Source: Streptomyces rishiriensis (GTDB lineage Bacteria; Actinomycetota; Actinomycetes; Streptomycetales; Streptomycetaceae). Taken from it: 64,000 nucleotides of DNA. The notes under the pieces are model-generated. The model was given only the letters and a program-made list of their open reading frames with translations, was not told the DNA's origin and made no database searches. The position numbers and the translations under genes are program-made. The stretch lies in contig NZ_BEWA01000003.1 in assembly GCF_003112535.1 (NCBI RefSeq), forward strand, positions 310,001-374,000, written 5' to 3'. Below are positions 42,431 through 50,994 of this stretch, one piece after another. Within the stretch, counting starts at the first letter, position 1; the number at the start of each line of letters is the position of its first letter.

Positions 42431-42442
42431 GAAAGCGCTTCA
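42431..42442. promoter_or_regulatory. LacI-type box upstream of transporter operon
   Basis: GAAAGCGCTTCA in the 255-bp gap between the dehydratase and the permease gene, 220 bp before the permease start. It is a likely operator for a sugar-responsive LacI regulator encoded elsewhere. Confidence 0.5.
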
Positions 42443-42532
42443 CCCGCACGGCGGCGCACCGCACGCGACCGCACGACGACGGACAGCACGACGCACGGAC
42501 AGCACGACGGACAACGCACGCGAACGCTCGCC

Positions 42533-42640
42533 GCACCGAGAAACGCGCCGAGAAACGCATCGAAAGACGCGCCGAGAAACGCACTGAAAGGCGCACTGAA
42601 AGACGCGCCGAGAAACGCGCCGAGAGACGCACCGAGAACG
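42533..42640. repeat. 12-bp tandem repeat, nine units, in permease leader
   Basis: Nine contiguous 12-bp units of the type GCGCCGAGAAAC (variants GCATCGAAAGAC, GCACTGAAAGAC). The last unit runs into the GGAGAA ribosome site of the permease gene. The segment just before (about 42475-42520) carries a looser repeat of GGACAGCACGACG. The array is probably transcribed as part of the leader. Confidence 0.9.
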
Positions 42641-42650
42641 GAGAACTGTC

Positions 42651-43586
42651 ATGGCCCAAGCCGCAGCGGTGGCGAAACCGCCGGCGCCGCCCCGGCGGCG
42701 CCGTGCCTCCGCCACGCCCTGCAGGCTGCCGTACCTGCTGATCGCGCCGGCGGCCCTGCTGATGCTGGGCTTCATCGCCTACCCGGTCGTCAGCGTCTTC
42801 TACTACAGCCTGCAGAACTTCAACCCCACCAAGCCGTGGCGCAACGGCTACGCGGGCTTCGACAACTTCGTCCGGATCTTCACCGAGGACTCGCAGTTCC
42901 GGGACACGCTGACCTTCAGCGCGAAGTGGGTGTTCGTCGAGGTCGGACTCCAGCTGCTGTTCGGCCTGGCGCTGGCGCTGATCGTGAACCAGACCTTCGC
43001 CGGACGGGCGCTCGGCCGCGCGCTGGTGTTCTCGCCCTGGGCCGTCTCGGGCGTGCTGACCTCCGCGATCTGGGTGCTGCTCTACAACTCCCAGACCGGC
43101 GTCACCCGTTACCTCGCGGACATGGGGATCGGCGAGTACGGCGCCAGCTGGCTGTCGGACACCTCCACCGTCTTCCCGGCGGTGATCGTCGCCGACCTGT
43201 GGCGCGGCGTCCCCTTCTTCGCGATCCTCATCCTCGCCGACCTCCAGTCCGTCTCGAAGGACCTGTACGAGGCCGCCGAGGTCGACGGAGCCGGCCGGAT
43301 CAAGCAGTTCTGGCACATCACCCTGCCCCACCTGAAGGACGCCATCGTCCTGTCCACGCTGCTGCGCGCGGTGTGGGAGTTCAACAACGTCGACCTGCTC
43401 TACACGCTCACCGGAGGCGGGCCCGCGGGGGAGACCACCACCCTCCCGCTCTACATCGCCAACACCAGCGTCGACGCCCACAACTTCGGCTACGCGTCCG
43501 CCCTCACCACGGTCGCGTTCGTGATCCTGCTCTTCTGCTCGATGGTCTATCTGCGGCTGAGCAAGTTCGGAGGAGGCGACAAGTGA
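42651..43586 (+). CDS. carbohydrate ABC transporter permease (MalF type)
   Basis: Protein of 311 residues with six transmembrane helices, first at about 28-50 (LLIAPAALLMLGFIAYPVVS). The EAA loop is EAAEVDGAGRIKQFWHITLP (near residue 205), which contacts the ATPase. With the next gene and the binding protein at 48,706 it forms a CUT1 sugar importer. No ATPase is encoded here; streptomycetes normally share one, MsiK. Likely substrate is a pectin or arabinan oligosaccharide, by context. Confidence 0.93.
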   Translation: MAQAAAVAKPPAPPRRRRASATPCRLPYLLIAPAALLMLGFIAYPVVSVFYYSLQNFNPTKPWRNGYAGFDNFVRIFTEDSQFRDTLTFSAKWVFVEVGLQLLFGLALALIVNQTFAGRALGRALVFSPWAVSGVLTSAIWVLLYNSQTGVTRYLADMGIGEYGASWLSDTSTVFPAVIVADLWRGVPFFAILILADLQSVSKDLYEAAEVDGAGRIKQFWHITLPHLKDAIVLSTLLRAVWEFNNVDLLYTLTGGGPAGETTTLPLYIANTSVDAHNFGYASALTTVAFVILLFCSMVYLRLSKFGGGDK

Positions 43587-44482
43587 TCACCAAGGAGGCC
43601 GCCGAGGTCGCGCCGGTCCCCGTGCGCGTGCCCGCCGCGCCGGACCGGCAGCCGTCCCGCCGCAAGCGCGCCTGGGACGAGGCCCCGCGCTGGCAGATCT
43701 ACCTTCCCCTGGGCATCTACCTGGTGTTCACCCTCGTCCCCTTCTACTGGATCCTGCTGTTCGCGCTCCGCCCGGCCGGCTCGACCTCGCTCGTGCCCTG
43801 GCCGATGACGTTCGACCACTTCGAGAAGGTCTGGAACGAGCGTGACTTCGGGATCTACTTCCAGAACAGCGTGATCACCGGCGTGGCCACCCTGCTGCTC
43901 ACCACCGGGGTCGCCCTGGCCGGCGGCTACGCCCTCGCCCGCTTCGACTTCAGGATCAAGCGCGGGTTCATGCTCGCCCTGCTGTGCACCCAGTTCGTGC
44001 CGGGCGCGCTGCTCCTCGTGCCGCTCTTCCAGATCTTCGCCGAGCTCAAGATGATCAACTCGCTGGCCAGCGTCATCATCGCCGAGACGGTCTTCCAGCT
44101 GCCCCTGTCGATGATCCTGATCAGCGGTTTCATCCGGAACGTCCCCTATTCCCTGGAGGAGGCCGCCTGGGTCGACGGCTGCGGCCGGCTCACCGCCTTC
44201 CGCATCGTCGTCCTGCCGCTGCTGCGGCCCGGACTGATCGCCGTCGGCTCCTTCGCCTTCGTGCACGCCTGGAACCACTTCCTCTTCGCCCTGATGTTCC
44301 TCTCCGACCAGACCAAGCAGACGATCCCGGTCGGCCTGAACACCCTGATGAGCGCCGACAGCGTCGACCTGGGCGCACTGGCCGCGGGCGGCATCATCGC
44401 CGCCGTCCCCGTGGTGCTCGTCTTCGCCTTCATCCAGAAGTGGCTGATCACCGGCTTCAGCGCGGGGGCGGTGAAGGGATGA
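43583..44482 (+). CDS. carbohydrate ABC transporter permease (MalG type)
   Basis: Protein of 299 residues, six transmembrane helices after a basic Pro-rich N-terminus. The EAA loop is EEAAWVDGCGRLTAFRIVVL (near residue 190). GTG 43583 overlaps the stop of the first permease by 4 nt (GTGA). It completes the membrane part of the importer. Confidence 0.93.
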   Translation: MITKEAAEVAPVPVRVPAAPDRQPSRRKRAWDEAPRWQIYLPLGIYLVFTLVPFYWILLFALRPAGSTSLVPWPMTFDHFEKVWNERDFGIYFQNSVITGVATLLLTTGVALAGGYALARFDFRIKRGFMLALLCTQFVPGALLLVPLFQIFAELKMINSLASVIIAETVFQLPLSMILISGFIRNVPYSLEEAAWVDGCGRLTAFRIVVLPLLRPGLIAVGSFAFVHAWNHFLFALMFLSDQTKQTIPVGLNTLMSADSVDLGALAAGGIIAAVPVVLVFAFIQKWLITGFSAGAVKG

Positions 44483-44655
44483 GGGCTTCCCGGGCCGCCA
44501 CCGCCGCTCCCACCGCCACCGCCGCCGCCCCCGAGACGGCCCCCGTCGCCGCGGCGGACGCCGGCCGGACGCCTACCCTGCATCAAAAGATCGACGGCGC
44601 CGCGGTGACCGGCCGTGAGGCGGCATGCGGCGCGGGCGCAGGGAGGATCCCATGA
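44479..44655 (+). CDS. possible 58-residue bridging ORF
   Basis: ATG 44479 overlaps the MalG-type permease stop (ATGA) and its own TGA overlaps the next gene's ATG (ATGA), so it fills the 169-bp gap exactly. Third positions are mostly G/C, as in coding DNA. The product is Ala/Thr/Pro-rich (MRASRAATAAPTATAAAPET at the start) with no domain. It could be a real small protein, a coupling device, or chance. Confidence 0.3.
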   Translation: MRASRAATAAPTATAAAPETAPVAAADAGRTPTLHQKIDGAAVTGREAACGAGAGRIP

Positions 44656-45821
44656 ACACCTCGGACACCGCCGTCCCCATCGTCCTCGCGGGCGCGCGCG
44701 GCCACGGCCGCTGGCACCTGGACAACATCCGCCGGCTCCAGGACAAGGGCATCGTCCGGCTGGCGGGCCTCTGCGAGCTGACCCCGCTGACCGCGGCCGA
44801 GATCCCCGAGGGCCTCGGCGCACCCGAGCAGTCCGCCGACTTCGGCGCGCTGCTGGAGACGACCGGCGCCCGCATCGCCGTCGTCTGCACCCCGATCCCC
44901 ACCCACACCGACCTCGCGCTGACCGCGGCCGCCAAGGGCGTGCACCTGCTGCTGGAGAAGCCGCCGGCCCCGTCCTACGCGGAGTTCCGCCGGATGGCCG
45001 ACGGCATCGCGCGGGCCGGCGTGGCCTGCCAGATCGGCTTCCAGTCGCTGGGCTCGCACGCCGTGCCGGCGATCCGCGCGCTGATCGAGGACGACGCGAT
45101 CGGCGAGGTGAGCGGAGTCGGCGGCGCCGGAGCCTGGGCGCGCGCCCAGACGTACTACCGGCGGGCGCCCTGGGCGGGCCGGCGGCGGCTGAACGGCGTC
45201 GACGTGATCGACGGGGCCCTCACCAACCCGCTGGCGCACGCCGTCGCCACCGCCCTCGCCCTGGCCGGCGCCACCCGCGCCGAGGACGTCGCCCGCATCG
45301 AGACCGAACTGGCGCACGCCAACGCCATCGAATCCGACGACACCTCCTGCGTCCGGGTGAGCACGGCCGACGGCCGGCACGTCGTCGTCGCGGCCACGCT
45401 GTGCGCCGAGGACCCCGACGACCCGTACGTCGTCGTCCACGGCAGCCGCGGCCGGATCACCTACTGGTACAAGCAGGACCGCGTGCTGCTCCAGCGGGCC
45501 GGCCACGGCCCCGAGGAGTTCGAGTACGGCAGCACCGACCTGCTGGAGAACCTCGTCGAGCACCTCACCGACGGGACGGCGCTGCTCGTCCCGCCCGCCG
45601 CGACCGAGTCGTTCATGCGGGTCGTCGAGGCGATCCGGACGGCCCCCGACCCGGTCCAGCTGCCCGAGCGGGCCTGGCGGCTGCTGCCCGACGAGGACCG
45701 GCGCGTCGTCCCCGGCGTCGACGGCCTGGTCGCGGCCGCCGCCGACACCCTCTGCCTCTACTCCGAACTGGGCGCGCCCTGGGCGTTCCCGACCGTGCAT
45801 CCGAAAGAGGTGAGCCCCTGA
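44652..45821 (+). CDS. Gfo/Idh/MocA-family oxidoreductase
   Basis: Protein of 389 residues. The N-terminal Rossmann fold shows PIVLAGARGHGRWHLDNIRR, TPIPTHTDLAL and the signature LLLEKPPAPSYAEF. The C-terminal alpha/beta domain includes GVDVIDGALTNPLAHAVATA. It should be an NAD(P)-dependent sugar or sugar-acid dehydrogenase. GGGAGGA precedes the ATG by about 5 nt. It is followed with a 1-base overlap by the PmoA-like gene, a pairing often seen in sugar operons of actinobacteria. Confidence 0.9.
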   Translation: MNTSDTAVPIVLAGARGHGRWHLDNIRRLQDKGIVRLAGLCELTPLTAAEIPEGLGAPEQSADFGALLETTGARIAVVCTPIPTHTDLALTAAAKGVHLLLEKPPAPSYAEFRRMADGIARAGVACQIGFQSLGSHAVPAIRALIEDDAIGEVSGVGGAGAWARAQTYYRRAPWAGRRRLNGVDVIDGALTNPLAHAVATALALAGATRAEDVARIETELAHANAIESDDTSCVRVSTADGRHVVVAATLCAEDPDDPYVVVHGSRGRITYWYKQDRVLLQRAGHGPEEFEYGSTDLLENLVEHLTDGTALLVPPAATESFMRVVEAIRTAPDPVQLPERAWRLLPDEDRRVVPGVDGLVAAAADTLCLYSELGAPWAFPTVHPKEVSP

Positions 45822-46711
45822 TGACCGCACCGGCACCCGACTCACCGGTCGTCCTGCGTGTCGCGGGCCGCCCGGTCGCCCGCTACGTCATCCGCCCCGG
45901 GCTGCCCGCCCGGCTCTCCCCGCGCCCCTATCTGCACCCCGTCACCACCCTGGCCGGCACGGCGGTCACCGAGTTCAGCCCCGCCGACCACACCCACCAC
46001 CTCGGCGTCGGTGTAGCCGTACCCGACGTCGAGGGGCACAACTTCTGGGGCGGCCGCACCTACGTCCGCGACCGGGGCCCGACCGAGCTGGACGATCACG
46101 GCGCCCAGCGGCACGGCTCGTTCCAGCTGCGCGATCCCGACGGCTTCGTGGAGGAGCTGCACTGGGTCGCCTCGGGAACCGAGCTGCTGCGTGAGCGCCG
46201 TACGGTGGCGGCCACCGAACTCACCTCCTCCGCCTGGGCGTTGGACTTCACCTTCTCCCTGACCAACGTGACGTCCGGCCCGCTGTCCATCGGCAGCCCG
46301 GCGACGAACGGACGCCCCGGAGCGGCCTACGGAGGCTTCTTCTGGCGGGCCAGGAAACAGGACGCGCCCCCCGAGGTCTTCACCGCGGTCGCCGAGGGCG
46401 AGGCGGCCGTCCACGGCGCCCGCGCCGACTGGCTCGCCCTGACCGGACAGGGCTCCCCGCGCGCGGCCGGCGCCGGGAGCGGGGGAGGGTGGACCCTCGT
46501 CTTCGCGGGCGCCACCGACGCCACCCGCCGCGACCCCTGGTTCGTGCGCACCGCCGAGTACCCGGGCGTCGGATCCTCCCTCGCCTCCGCCGCGCGGCTG
46601 CCGATCCCGCCCGGCGGGACGGCCGTGCGCCGGATCGTCACCGTCGTCGCCGACGGCCGGCTCAACCGGGACGAGGCTGCGGCCCTCGTGCGAAAGGCGG
46701 TCAGCCAATGA
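45821..46711 (+). CDS. PmoA-like (DUF6807) protein
   Basis: Protein of 296 residues with beta-sandwich character. LSPRPYLHPVTTLAG, THHLGVGVAVPDVEGHNFWG and AAYGGFFWRARKQ are typical of the family annotated PmoA, which is not the methane monooxygenase subunit. These proteins are nearly always in operons with Gfo/Idh/MocA dehydrogenases and glycosidases. A role in sugar processing, perhaps epimerase-like, is inferred. ATG 45821 overlaps the previous stop, and its stop overlaps the GH43 start. Confidence 0.85.
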   Translation: MTAPAPDSPVVLRVAGRPVARYVIRPGLPARLSPRPYLHPVTTLAGTAVTEFSPADHTHHLGVGVAVPDVEGHNFWGGRTYVRDRGPTELDDHGAQRHGSFQLRDPDGFVEELHWVASGTELLRERRTVAATELTSSAWALDFTFSLTNVTSGPLSIGSPATNGRPGAAYGGFFWRARKQDAPPEVFTAVAEGEAAVHGARADWLALTGQGSPRAAGAGSGGGWTLVFAGATDATRRDPWFVRTAEYPGVGSSLASAARLPIPPGGTAVRRIVTVVADGRLNRDEAAALVRKAVSQ

Positions 46712-48360
46712 GGCAGGAGCAGCACGAGCAGCACGAGCAGCACGAGCAGCGGGAGCAGCACGAGCAGCGGGAGCAGCCGGAGCAGCGCGCGACGCACGGG
46801 ACGGGCAGGACCGGCGGGGCGGACGAGACGTACGCGGCGGCCGCGGAGGGGGCGACGGACGAGACGTACACGAACCCGATCCTGGACGCCGACTGGTCCG
46901 ATCCCGACGTGGTGCGCGTCGGCGACGACTTCCACCTCACCGCCTCCAGCTTCGGCCGCGCGCCCGGCCTGCCGCTGCTGCACTCGCGCGACCTGGTCAA
47001 CTGGACGTTGGTCGGCCACGCCCTCGAACGCCTCGAACCGGCCGACGAGTTCAGGACCCCGCGCCACGACTGCGGGGTCTGGGCACCCGCCCTGCGCCAC
47101 CACGACGACCGCTTCTGGATCTTCTGGGGCGACCCGGACCGGGGCATCTTCCAGGTCAACGCCCCTGAATTCAGGGGACCTTGGACCCGCCCGCAGCTGG
47201 TGAAGGAGGGCAAGGGGCTCATCGATCCCTGCCCGCTGTGGGACGAGGAGACCGGCGAGGCCTATCTGGTGCACGCCTGGGCGAAGTCCCGGGCGGGCGT
47301 GAAGAACAGGCTCACCGGCCACCGTATGCACCCCGCGGGGACGGCCGTCCTGGACGAGGGCAAGGTGATCGTCGACGGGGACCGGATCCCCGGCTGGTTC
47401 ACCCTCGAAGGACCGAAGCTCTACCGGCACGACGGCTGGTTCTTCGTCCTCGCCCCGGCGGGCGGGGTGGAGACCGGCTGGCAGGGCGCCTTACGCGCCC
47501 GCGACTTCTTCGGTCCCTACGAGGAGCGCATCGTCCTGGAGCAGGGGGACACCGACGTCAACGGCCCCCACCAGGGCGGCTGGGTGCGCACCCGGTCCGG
47601 CGAGGACTGGTTCGTGCACTTCCAGCAGCGCGGCGCCTACGGCAGGGTCGTCCATCTGCAGCCGATGCGGTGGAGCCCGGACGGGTGGCCGGTCATCGGC
47701 GACGAGGGCGCCCCCGTCCCGGAACACCGGCGGCCCGCGCTGCCCGCACAGCCACCGGCCGCGCCCGCCGTCGACGACGACTTCCCCGGCGGACGCTTCG
47801 GCCGCCAGTGGTCGTGGACGGCCAACCCCCGGGACGGCTGGGCGATCCGGCACTCCGCCGACGGGCTGCGGCTGGCCTGCGCACGGACGGCCGGCGCGCA
47901 CGATCTGCGCACCCTGCCGAACGTCCTCACCCAGCGGCTGCCGGGCCGTCCCTCGGCCGTCGAGGTGGGCCTGCGGCTGCACAGCGAGGAGCCGGGGGCC
48001 CGCGCCGGACTCACGGTCCTCGGGGACGCGTTCGGCTGGATCGGCCTTCAGCGCGCCGCCGACGGCGGCGTCCACCTGGTGCACCGCTTCGCCGAGCCGG
48101 TGGCCGATCGGGAACGGGACGCCGCCCACCCCCTGTCCGTTCCCGAGGGCCGGGTACGGCTGCGGATCGAGATCGGCGCCGGAGCGCGGTGCCGTTTCGC
48201 GTACGACGTCGGCGACGGCCCGGTGCGCTCGGGCCCGGTCTTCGCCGCCACCCCCTGGCGCTGGGTCGGCGCCCTGCTCGGCCTCTTCGCCCTCGCGCCC
48301 CTCGGAACGGGCGACGCGGGGGCGGCCACGTTCGACGAGTTCCGGATCAGACCGCTCTGA
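46708..48360 (+). CDS. glycoside hydrolase family 43 (beta-xylosidase/alpha-L-arabinofuranosidase)
   Basis: Protein of 550 residues. The five-bladed propeller begins at TYTNPILDADWSDPDVVRVG with the general base Asp. GLIDPCPLWDEETGEAYLVH contains the pKa-modulating Asp, and WFTLEGPKLYRHDGWFFVL contains the acid Glu. A C-terminal beta-sandwich (about 350-550) completes the usual GH43 layout. There is no signal peptide, so it acts on imported oligosaccharides. The first 27 residues are (H/R/P)EQ repeats encoded by a 9-bp tandem repeat. The exact sugar specificity is not clear. Confidence 0.9.
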   Translation: MRQEQHEQHEQHEQREQHEQREQPEQRATHGTGRTGGADETYAAAAEGATDETYTNPILDADWSDPDVVRVGDDFHLTASSFGRAPGLPLLHSRDLVNWTLVGHALERLEPADEFRTPRHDCGVWAPALRHHDDRFWIFWGDPDRGIFQVNAPEFRGPWTRPQLVKEGKGLIDPCPLWDEETGEAYLVHAWAKSRAGVKNRLTGHRMHPAGTAVLDEGKVIVDGDRIPGWFTLEGPKLYRHDGWFFVLAPAGGVETGWQGALRARDFFGPYEERIVLEQGDTDVNGPHQGGWVRTRSGEDWFVHFQQRGAYGRVVHLQPMRWSPDGWPVIGDEGAPVPEHRRPALPAQPPAAPAVDDDFPGGRFGRQWSWTANPRDGWAIRHSADGLRLACARTAGAHDLRTLPNVLTQRLPGRPSAVEVGLRLHSEEPGARAGLTVLGDAFGWIGLQRAADGGVHLVHRFAEPVADRERDAAHPLSVPEGRVRLRIEIGAGARCRFAYDVGDGPVRSGPVFAATPWRWVGALLGLFALAPLGTGDAGAATFDEFRIRPL

Positions 48361-48705
48361 CTCCTCTGACCCCTCTGTTCTGTACGCCCTTGGGAGCCGC
48401 AATGACGCACTTCCATAGCAAGCGCTTGCCGAGTCCGGTCGCGGTCCTGTCGACCGCCCCGACGGTCCCGGCGGCGGACCCTGCGGCTCCTGCTGCCCCT
48501 GCGCCCCCTGCGGCGGCCTCGGCCGCCCGCGTGCCCTCGACGGCCCCCGTGTCCTCGGCCGCCCGCCGGCGAAGGCGTACACCGTGGCGGACTGCCTCCG
48601 CTGTGCGGACGGACGGCCGGGCGCCGCACGGCCGCACGGCCCACTGACCCCCCACAACTTCATATGTCCGTTGGGATCCAGAACCAGAAGAAGAGAGCCG
48701 ACCAC
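48361..48705. promoter_or_regulatory. intergenic region with LacI box before the sugar-binding protein gene
   Basis: It holds GCAAGCGCTTGC (48418-48429), a perfect 12-bp palindrome with the AAGCGCTT core and a strong LacI-family operator candidate. An 81-codon frame (48402-48647, MTHFHSKRLPSPVAVL) with GGGAG upstream covers the box and is Ala/Pro-rich; I do not consider it well supported. The rest is GC-rich with no further signal. Confidence 0.55.
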
Positions 48706-50043
48706 ATGAAGAGCAGCATCCGCAGAAGCAGGCGAGCCGCCCTGGCCGTCGCCCTGGGTTCCGTGCTCGCGCTGACCGCCACGGCCTGCGGCGACGACGG
48801 CAGCGGCGCGGCCGGGGACAAGGGAGGCGATGGCTCCGGCAAGGGGGAGATCACCTTCTGGGACAACAACGGCGGCGTGCGCACCGACGTCTGGAAGGAG
48901 ATCATCGCCGACTTCGAGAAGGCGAACCCGGACATCAAGGTCAAGTACGTAGGGGTGCCGTCCGACAGCGTCCAGTCCAAGTACGACACGGCCATCCAGG
49001 GCGGCGGGCTGCCCGACGTCGGCGGCGTGGGCACCGCGATGCTCGCCGAGATCGCCGCGCAGGGCGCCCTCGAACCGCTGGACAGCCGCCTGGCGAAGAG
49101 CGAGCTGGGCGGCCAGCTGAACGCGAAGTTCCTGGACGGCGTCAGGGCCGCCGGGATCGACGGCAAGACGTACAGCGTGCCGACCTCCGCCAACAACGGC
49201 ACCCTCTGGTACCGCACGGACCTCTTCCAGAAGGCGGGCCTGCAGGCCCCGACCACCTGGACGAAGTTCTACGAGGCCGCCGACAAGCTGACCGACAAGG
49301 ACAAGAACGCCTTCGGCTACACCATCCGCGGCGGCTCCGGGTCGATCGCCCAGGCACTCGACGCGACCTACGGGCAGAGCGGCATCACCGAGTTCTGGAA
49401 CGGCGACAAGACCACCGTCAACGACCCGAAGAACGTGGCCGCGCTGGAGAAGTACGTCGGCCTGTACAAGAAGGACACCCCGTCCGCCGACGTCAACAAC
49501 GACTTCACCAAGATGGTCGCCCAGTGGGACTCCGGCACCATCGGCATGCTGAGCCACAACCTGGGCTCCTTCGGCGACCACCAGAAGGCGCTGGCCGGCA
49601 AGTTCAAGGGCATCCCCGCGCCGACGCAGGACGACGGCACCCGGGTGCAGGTGTCCAACCCGGTCGACGGACTGGGCCTGTTCAAGTCGAGCAAGAACAA
49701 GACCGCCGCGTGGAAGTTCATCGAGTTCGCCGCCTCGCACGAGTCGAACAGCAAGTGGAACAAGACGGCGGGACAGGTGCCGGCCAACCTGGAGGCCGCG
49801 CAGGACAGCTGGGTGCAGGCCTCCGAGCCGACCAGGCTGGCCGCCGAGGCGCTGACGGGCGCCACCACGAAGATCGTGCAGCTGCCCTACTACCTGCCCG
49901 ACTGGAACACGATCTCCAAGGCCGACAACGAGCCGAACTTCCAGAAGGTGCTGCTGGGCAAGCAGAGCGCGAAGGACTTCCTGGACACGCTGGCCGACCA
50001 GCTGAACGCCGCGCAGGCCGACTGGAAGAAGAACCACAAATAG
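48706..50043 (+). CDS. extracellular sugar-binding lipoprotein of ABC importer
   Basis: Protein of 445 residues of the MalE type (SBP_bac_1). The lipoprotein signal is basic (MKSSIRRSRRAA) followed by ALAVALGSVLALTATACG, with the lipidated Cys near residue 28. The mature part begins with a Gly/Asp-rich linker and GEITFWDNNGGVRTDVWKEI. TIGMLSHNLGSFG and FKSSKNKTAAWKFIEFAA are typical lobes. It should deliver the oligosaccharide to the two permeases upstream. ATG 48706 has GAAGAGAG upstream; ATG 48664 is less likely because it would precede the signal peptide. Confidence 0.93.
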   Translation: MKSSIRRSRRAALAVALGSVLALTATACGDDGSGAAGDKGGDGSGKGEITFWDNNGGVRTDVWKEIIADFEKANPDIKVKYVGVPSDSVQSKYDTAIQGGGLPDVGGVGTAMLAEIAAQGALEPLDSRLAKSELGGQLNAKFLDGVRAAGIDGKTYSVPTSANNGTLWYRTDLFQKAGLQAPTTWTKFYEAADKLTDKDKNAFGYTIRGGSGSIAQALDATYGQSGITEFWNGDKTTVNDPKNVAALEKYVGLYKKDTPSADVNNDFTKMVAQWDSGTIGMLSHNLGSFGDHQKALAGKFKGIPAPTQDDGTRVQVSNPVDGLGLFKSSKNKTAAWKFIEFAASHESNSKWNKTAGQVPANLEAAQDSWVQASEPTRLAAEALTGATTKIVQLPYYLPDWNTISKADNEPNFQKVLLGKQSAKDFLDTLADQLNAAQADWKKNHK

Positions 50044-50067
50044 TCCGGGCCGACGCGGTCACGGGGT

Positions 50068-50100
50068 GACCGCGCGCCGGCCGTCACCGGCCGCGCGGTC
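50068..50100 (+). terminator. hairpin terminator after the binding-protein gene
   Basis: Arms GACCGCGCG (50068-50076) and CGCGCGGTC (50092-50100), followed by CCCCCC. A smaller hairpin GCGGTCAC/GTGACCGC lies just before it. Confidence 0.65.
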
Positions 50101-50148
50101 CCCCCACGCCTCCGCCCCCACCGATCGACCCCTCGAAAGGTGCATGTC

Positions 50149-50946
50149 GTGTCCCTGACCCGCAGACAGGTCACCTCGGCGGCGCTCGCCGCCCTCCCGC
50201 TCGGGGCGGCGGCCGCCGCGCCCGCCCACGCCGGCGCCCGCCGGCCGAGGACCGTCTACATCGCCGGCGACTCCACCGCCGCCCAGAAGTACTCCGACGC
50301 CGCGCCCGAGACCGGGTGGGGCATGGCGCTCCCCTTCTTCCTGCGGTCCGGTCTGCCCGTCGCCAACCACGCGGTGAACGGGCGCAGTTCCAAGAGCTTC
50401 GTCGACGAGGGCCGGCTCGACGCTGTGCTCGCCGCGATCCGGCCGGGGGACTTCCTCCTCGTCCAGTTCGCGCACAACGACGAGAAGACCACCGACCCCA
50501 CCCGCTACACCGAGCCCTGGACGACGTACCAGGAGTATCTGCGCAGGTACATCGACGGCGCCCGGGCCAAGGGCGCGCGGCCCGTGCTGGCCACACCGGT
50601 CGAGCGGCGCAGGTTCGACGCGGCGGGCGACGCCCAGCCCACGCACGGGGAGTACCCCGCCGCCATGCGCGCCCTGGCCGCCGAGGAGGGGGTGGCGCTG
50701 CTCGACGTCCAGGCGCTGTCGCTGGCGCTCTGGCAGCGGCTGGGCGTGGAAGCGACGAAGACGTACTTCAACTGGACCGCGACCGAGCAGGACAACACCC
50801 ACTTCAATCCGCCGGGCGCGATCGCCGTGGCACGGCTCGTCGCACGGGAGCTCGTGCGCACGCGGGTGCTCGCGCCGCATGACGTGATCCGGCTGCACGA
50901 CGCGGTCCCCGCGTCCTGGATCACCTGGCCCGCGCCCCTTTCGTAA
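50149..50946 (+). CDS. secreted rhamnogalacturonan acetylesterase (CE12, SGNH)
   Basis: Protein of 265 residues. The signal peptide (about 1-28) has a partial twin-arginine motif (LTRRQVTSAALAALPL). SGNH blocks: S42 in YIAGDSTAA, Gly in NHAVNGRSSKS, Asn in LVQFAHNDEK, and the Asp/His pair in DNTHFNPPGA. It removes acetyl groups from rhamnogalacturonan I, opening pectin for lyases. GTG 50149 has GAAAGG 8 nt upstream. It opens a run of five secreted pectin enzymes on the same strand. Confidence 0.9.
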   Translation: MSLTRRQVTSAALAALPLGAAAAAPAHAGARRPRTVYIAGDSTAAQKYSDAAPETGWGMALPFFLRSGLPVANHAVNGRSSKSFVDEGRLDAVLAAIRPGDFLLVQFAHNDEKTTDPTRYTEPWTTYQEYLRRYIDGARAKGARPVLATPVERRRFDAAGDAQPTHGEYPAAMRALAAEEGVALLDVQALSLALWQRLGVEATKTYFNWTATEQDNTHFNPPGAIAVARLVARELVRTRVLAPHDVIRLHDAVPASWITWPAPLS

Positions 50947-50994
50947 CCGTTCTCGCGACAACTGCACCGCCTTTCCTCAGAGGAGACCCGCACA

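Noticed and set aside
30385-42640. CRISPR arrays suggested by regular repeats at 30.4, 36.0 and 42.5 kb
   Set aside because: Units are contiguous 15-, 14- and 12-bp tandem repeats without spacers, and there are no cas genes.
40446-43481. Minus-strand frame of 1011 codons across the dehydratase and permease genes
   Set aside because: Shadow frame; its middle only reflects the 12-bp DNA repeat (RFSARLSV units), and the plus strand has coupled, recognisable genes.
48402-48647. 81-codon ORF before the sugar-binding protein gene
   Set aside because: Ala/Pro/Arg low-complexity product, covers the LacI operator, no similarity recognised; GGGAG before the ATG is the only support.
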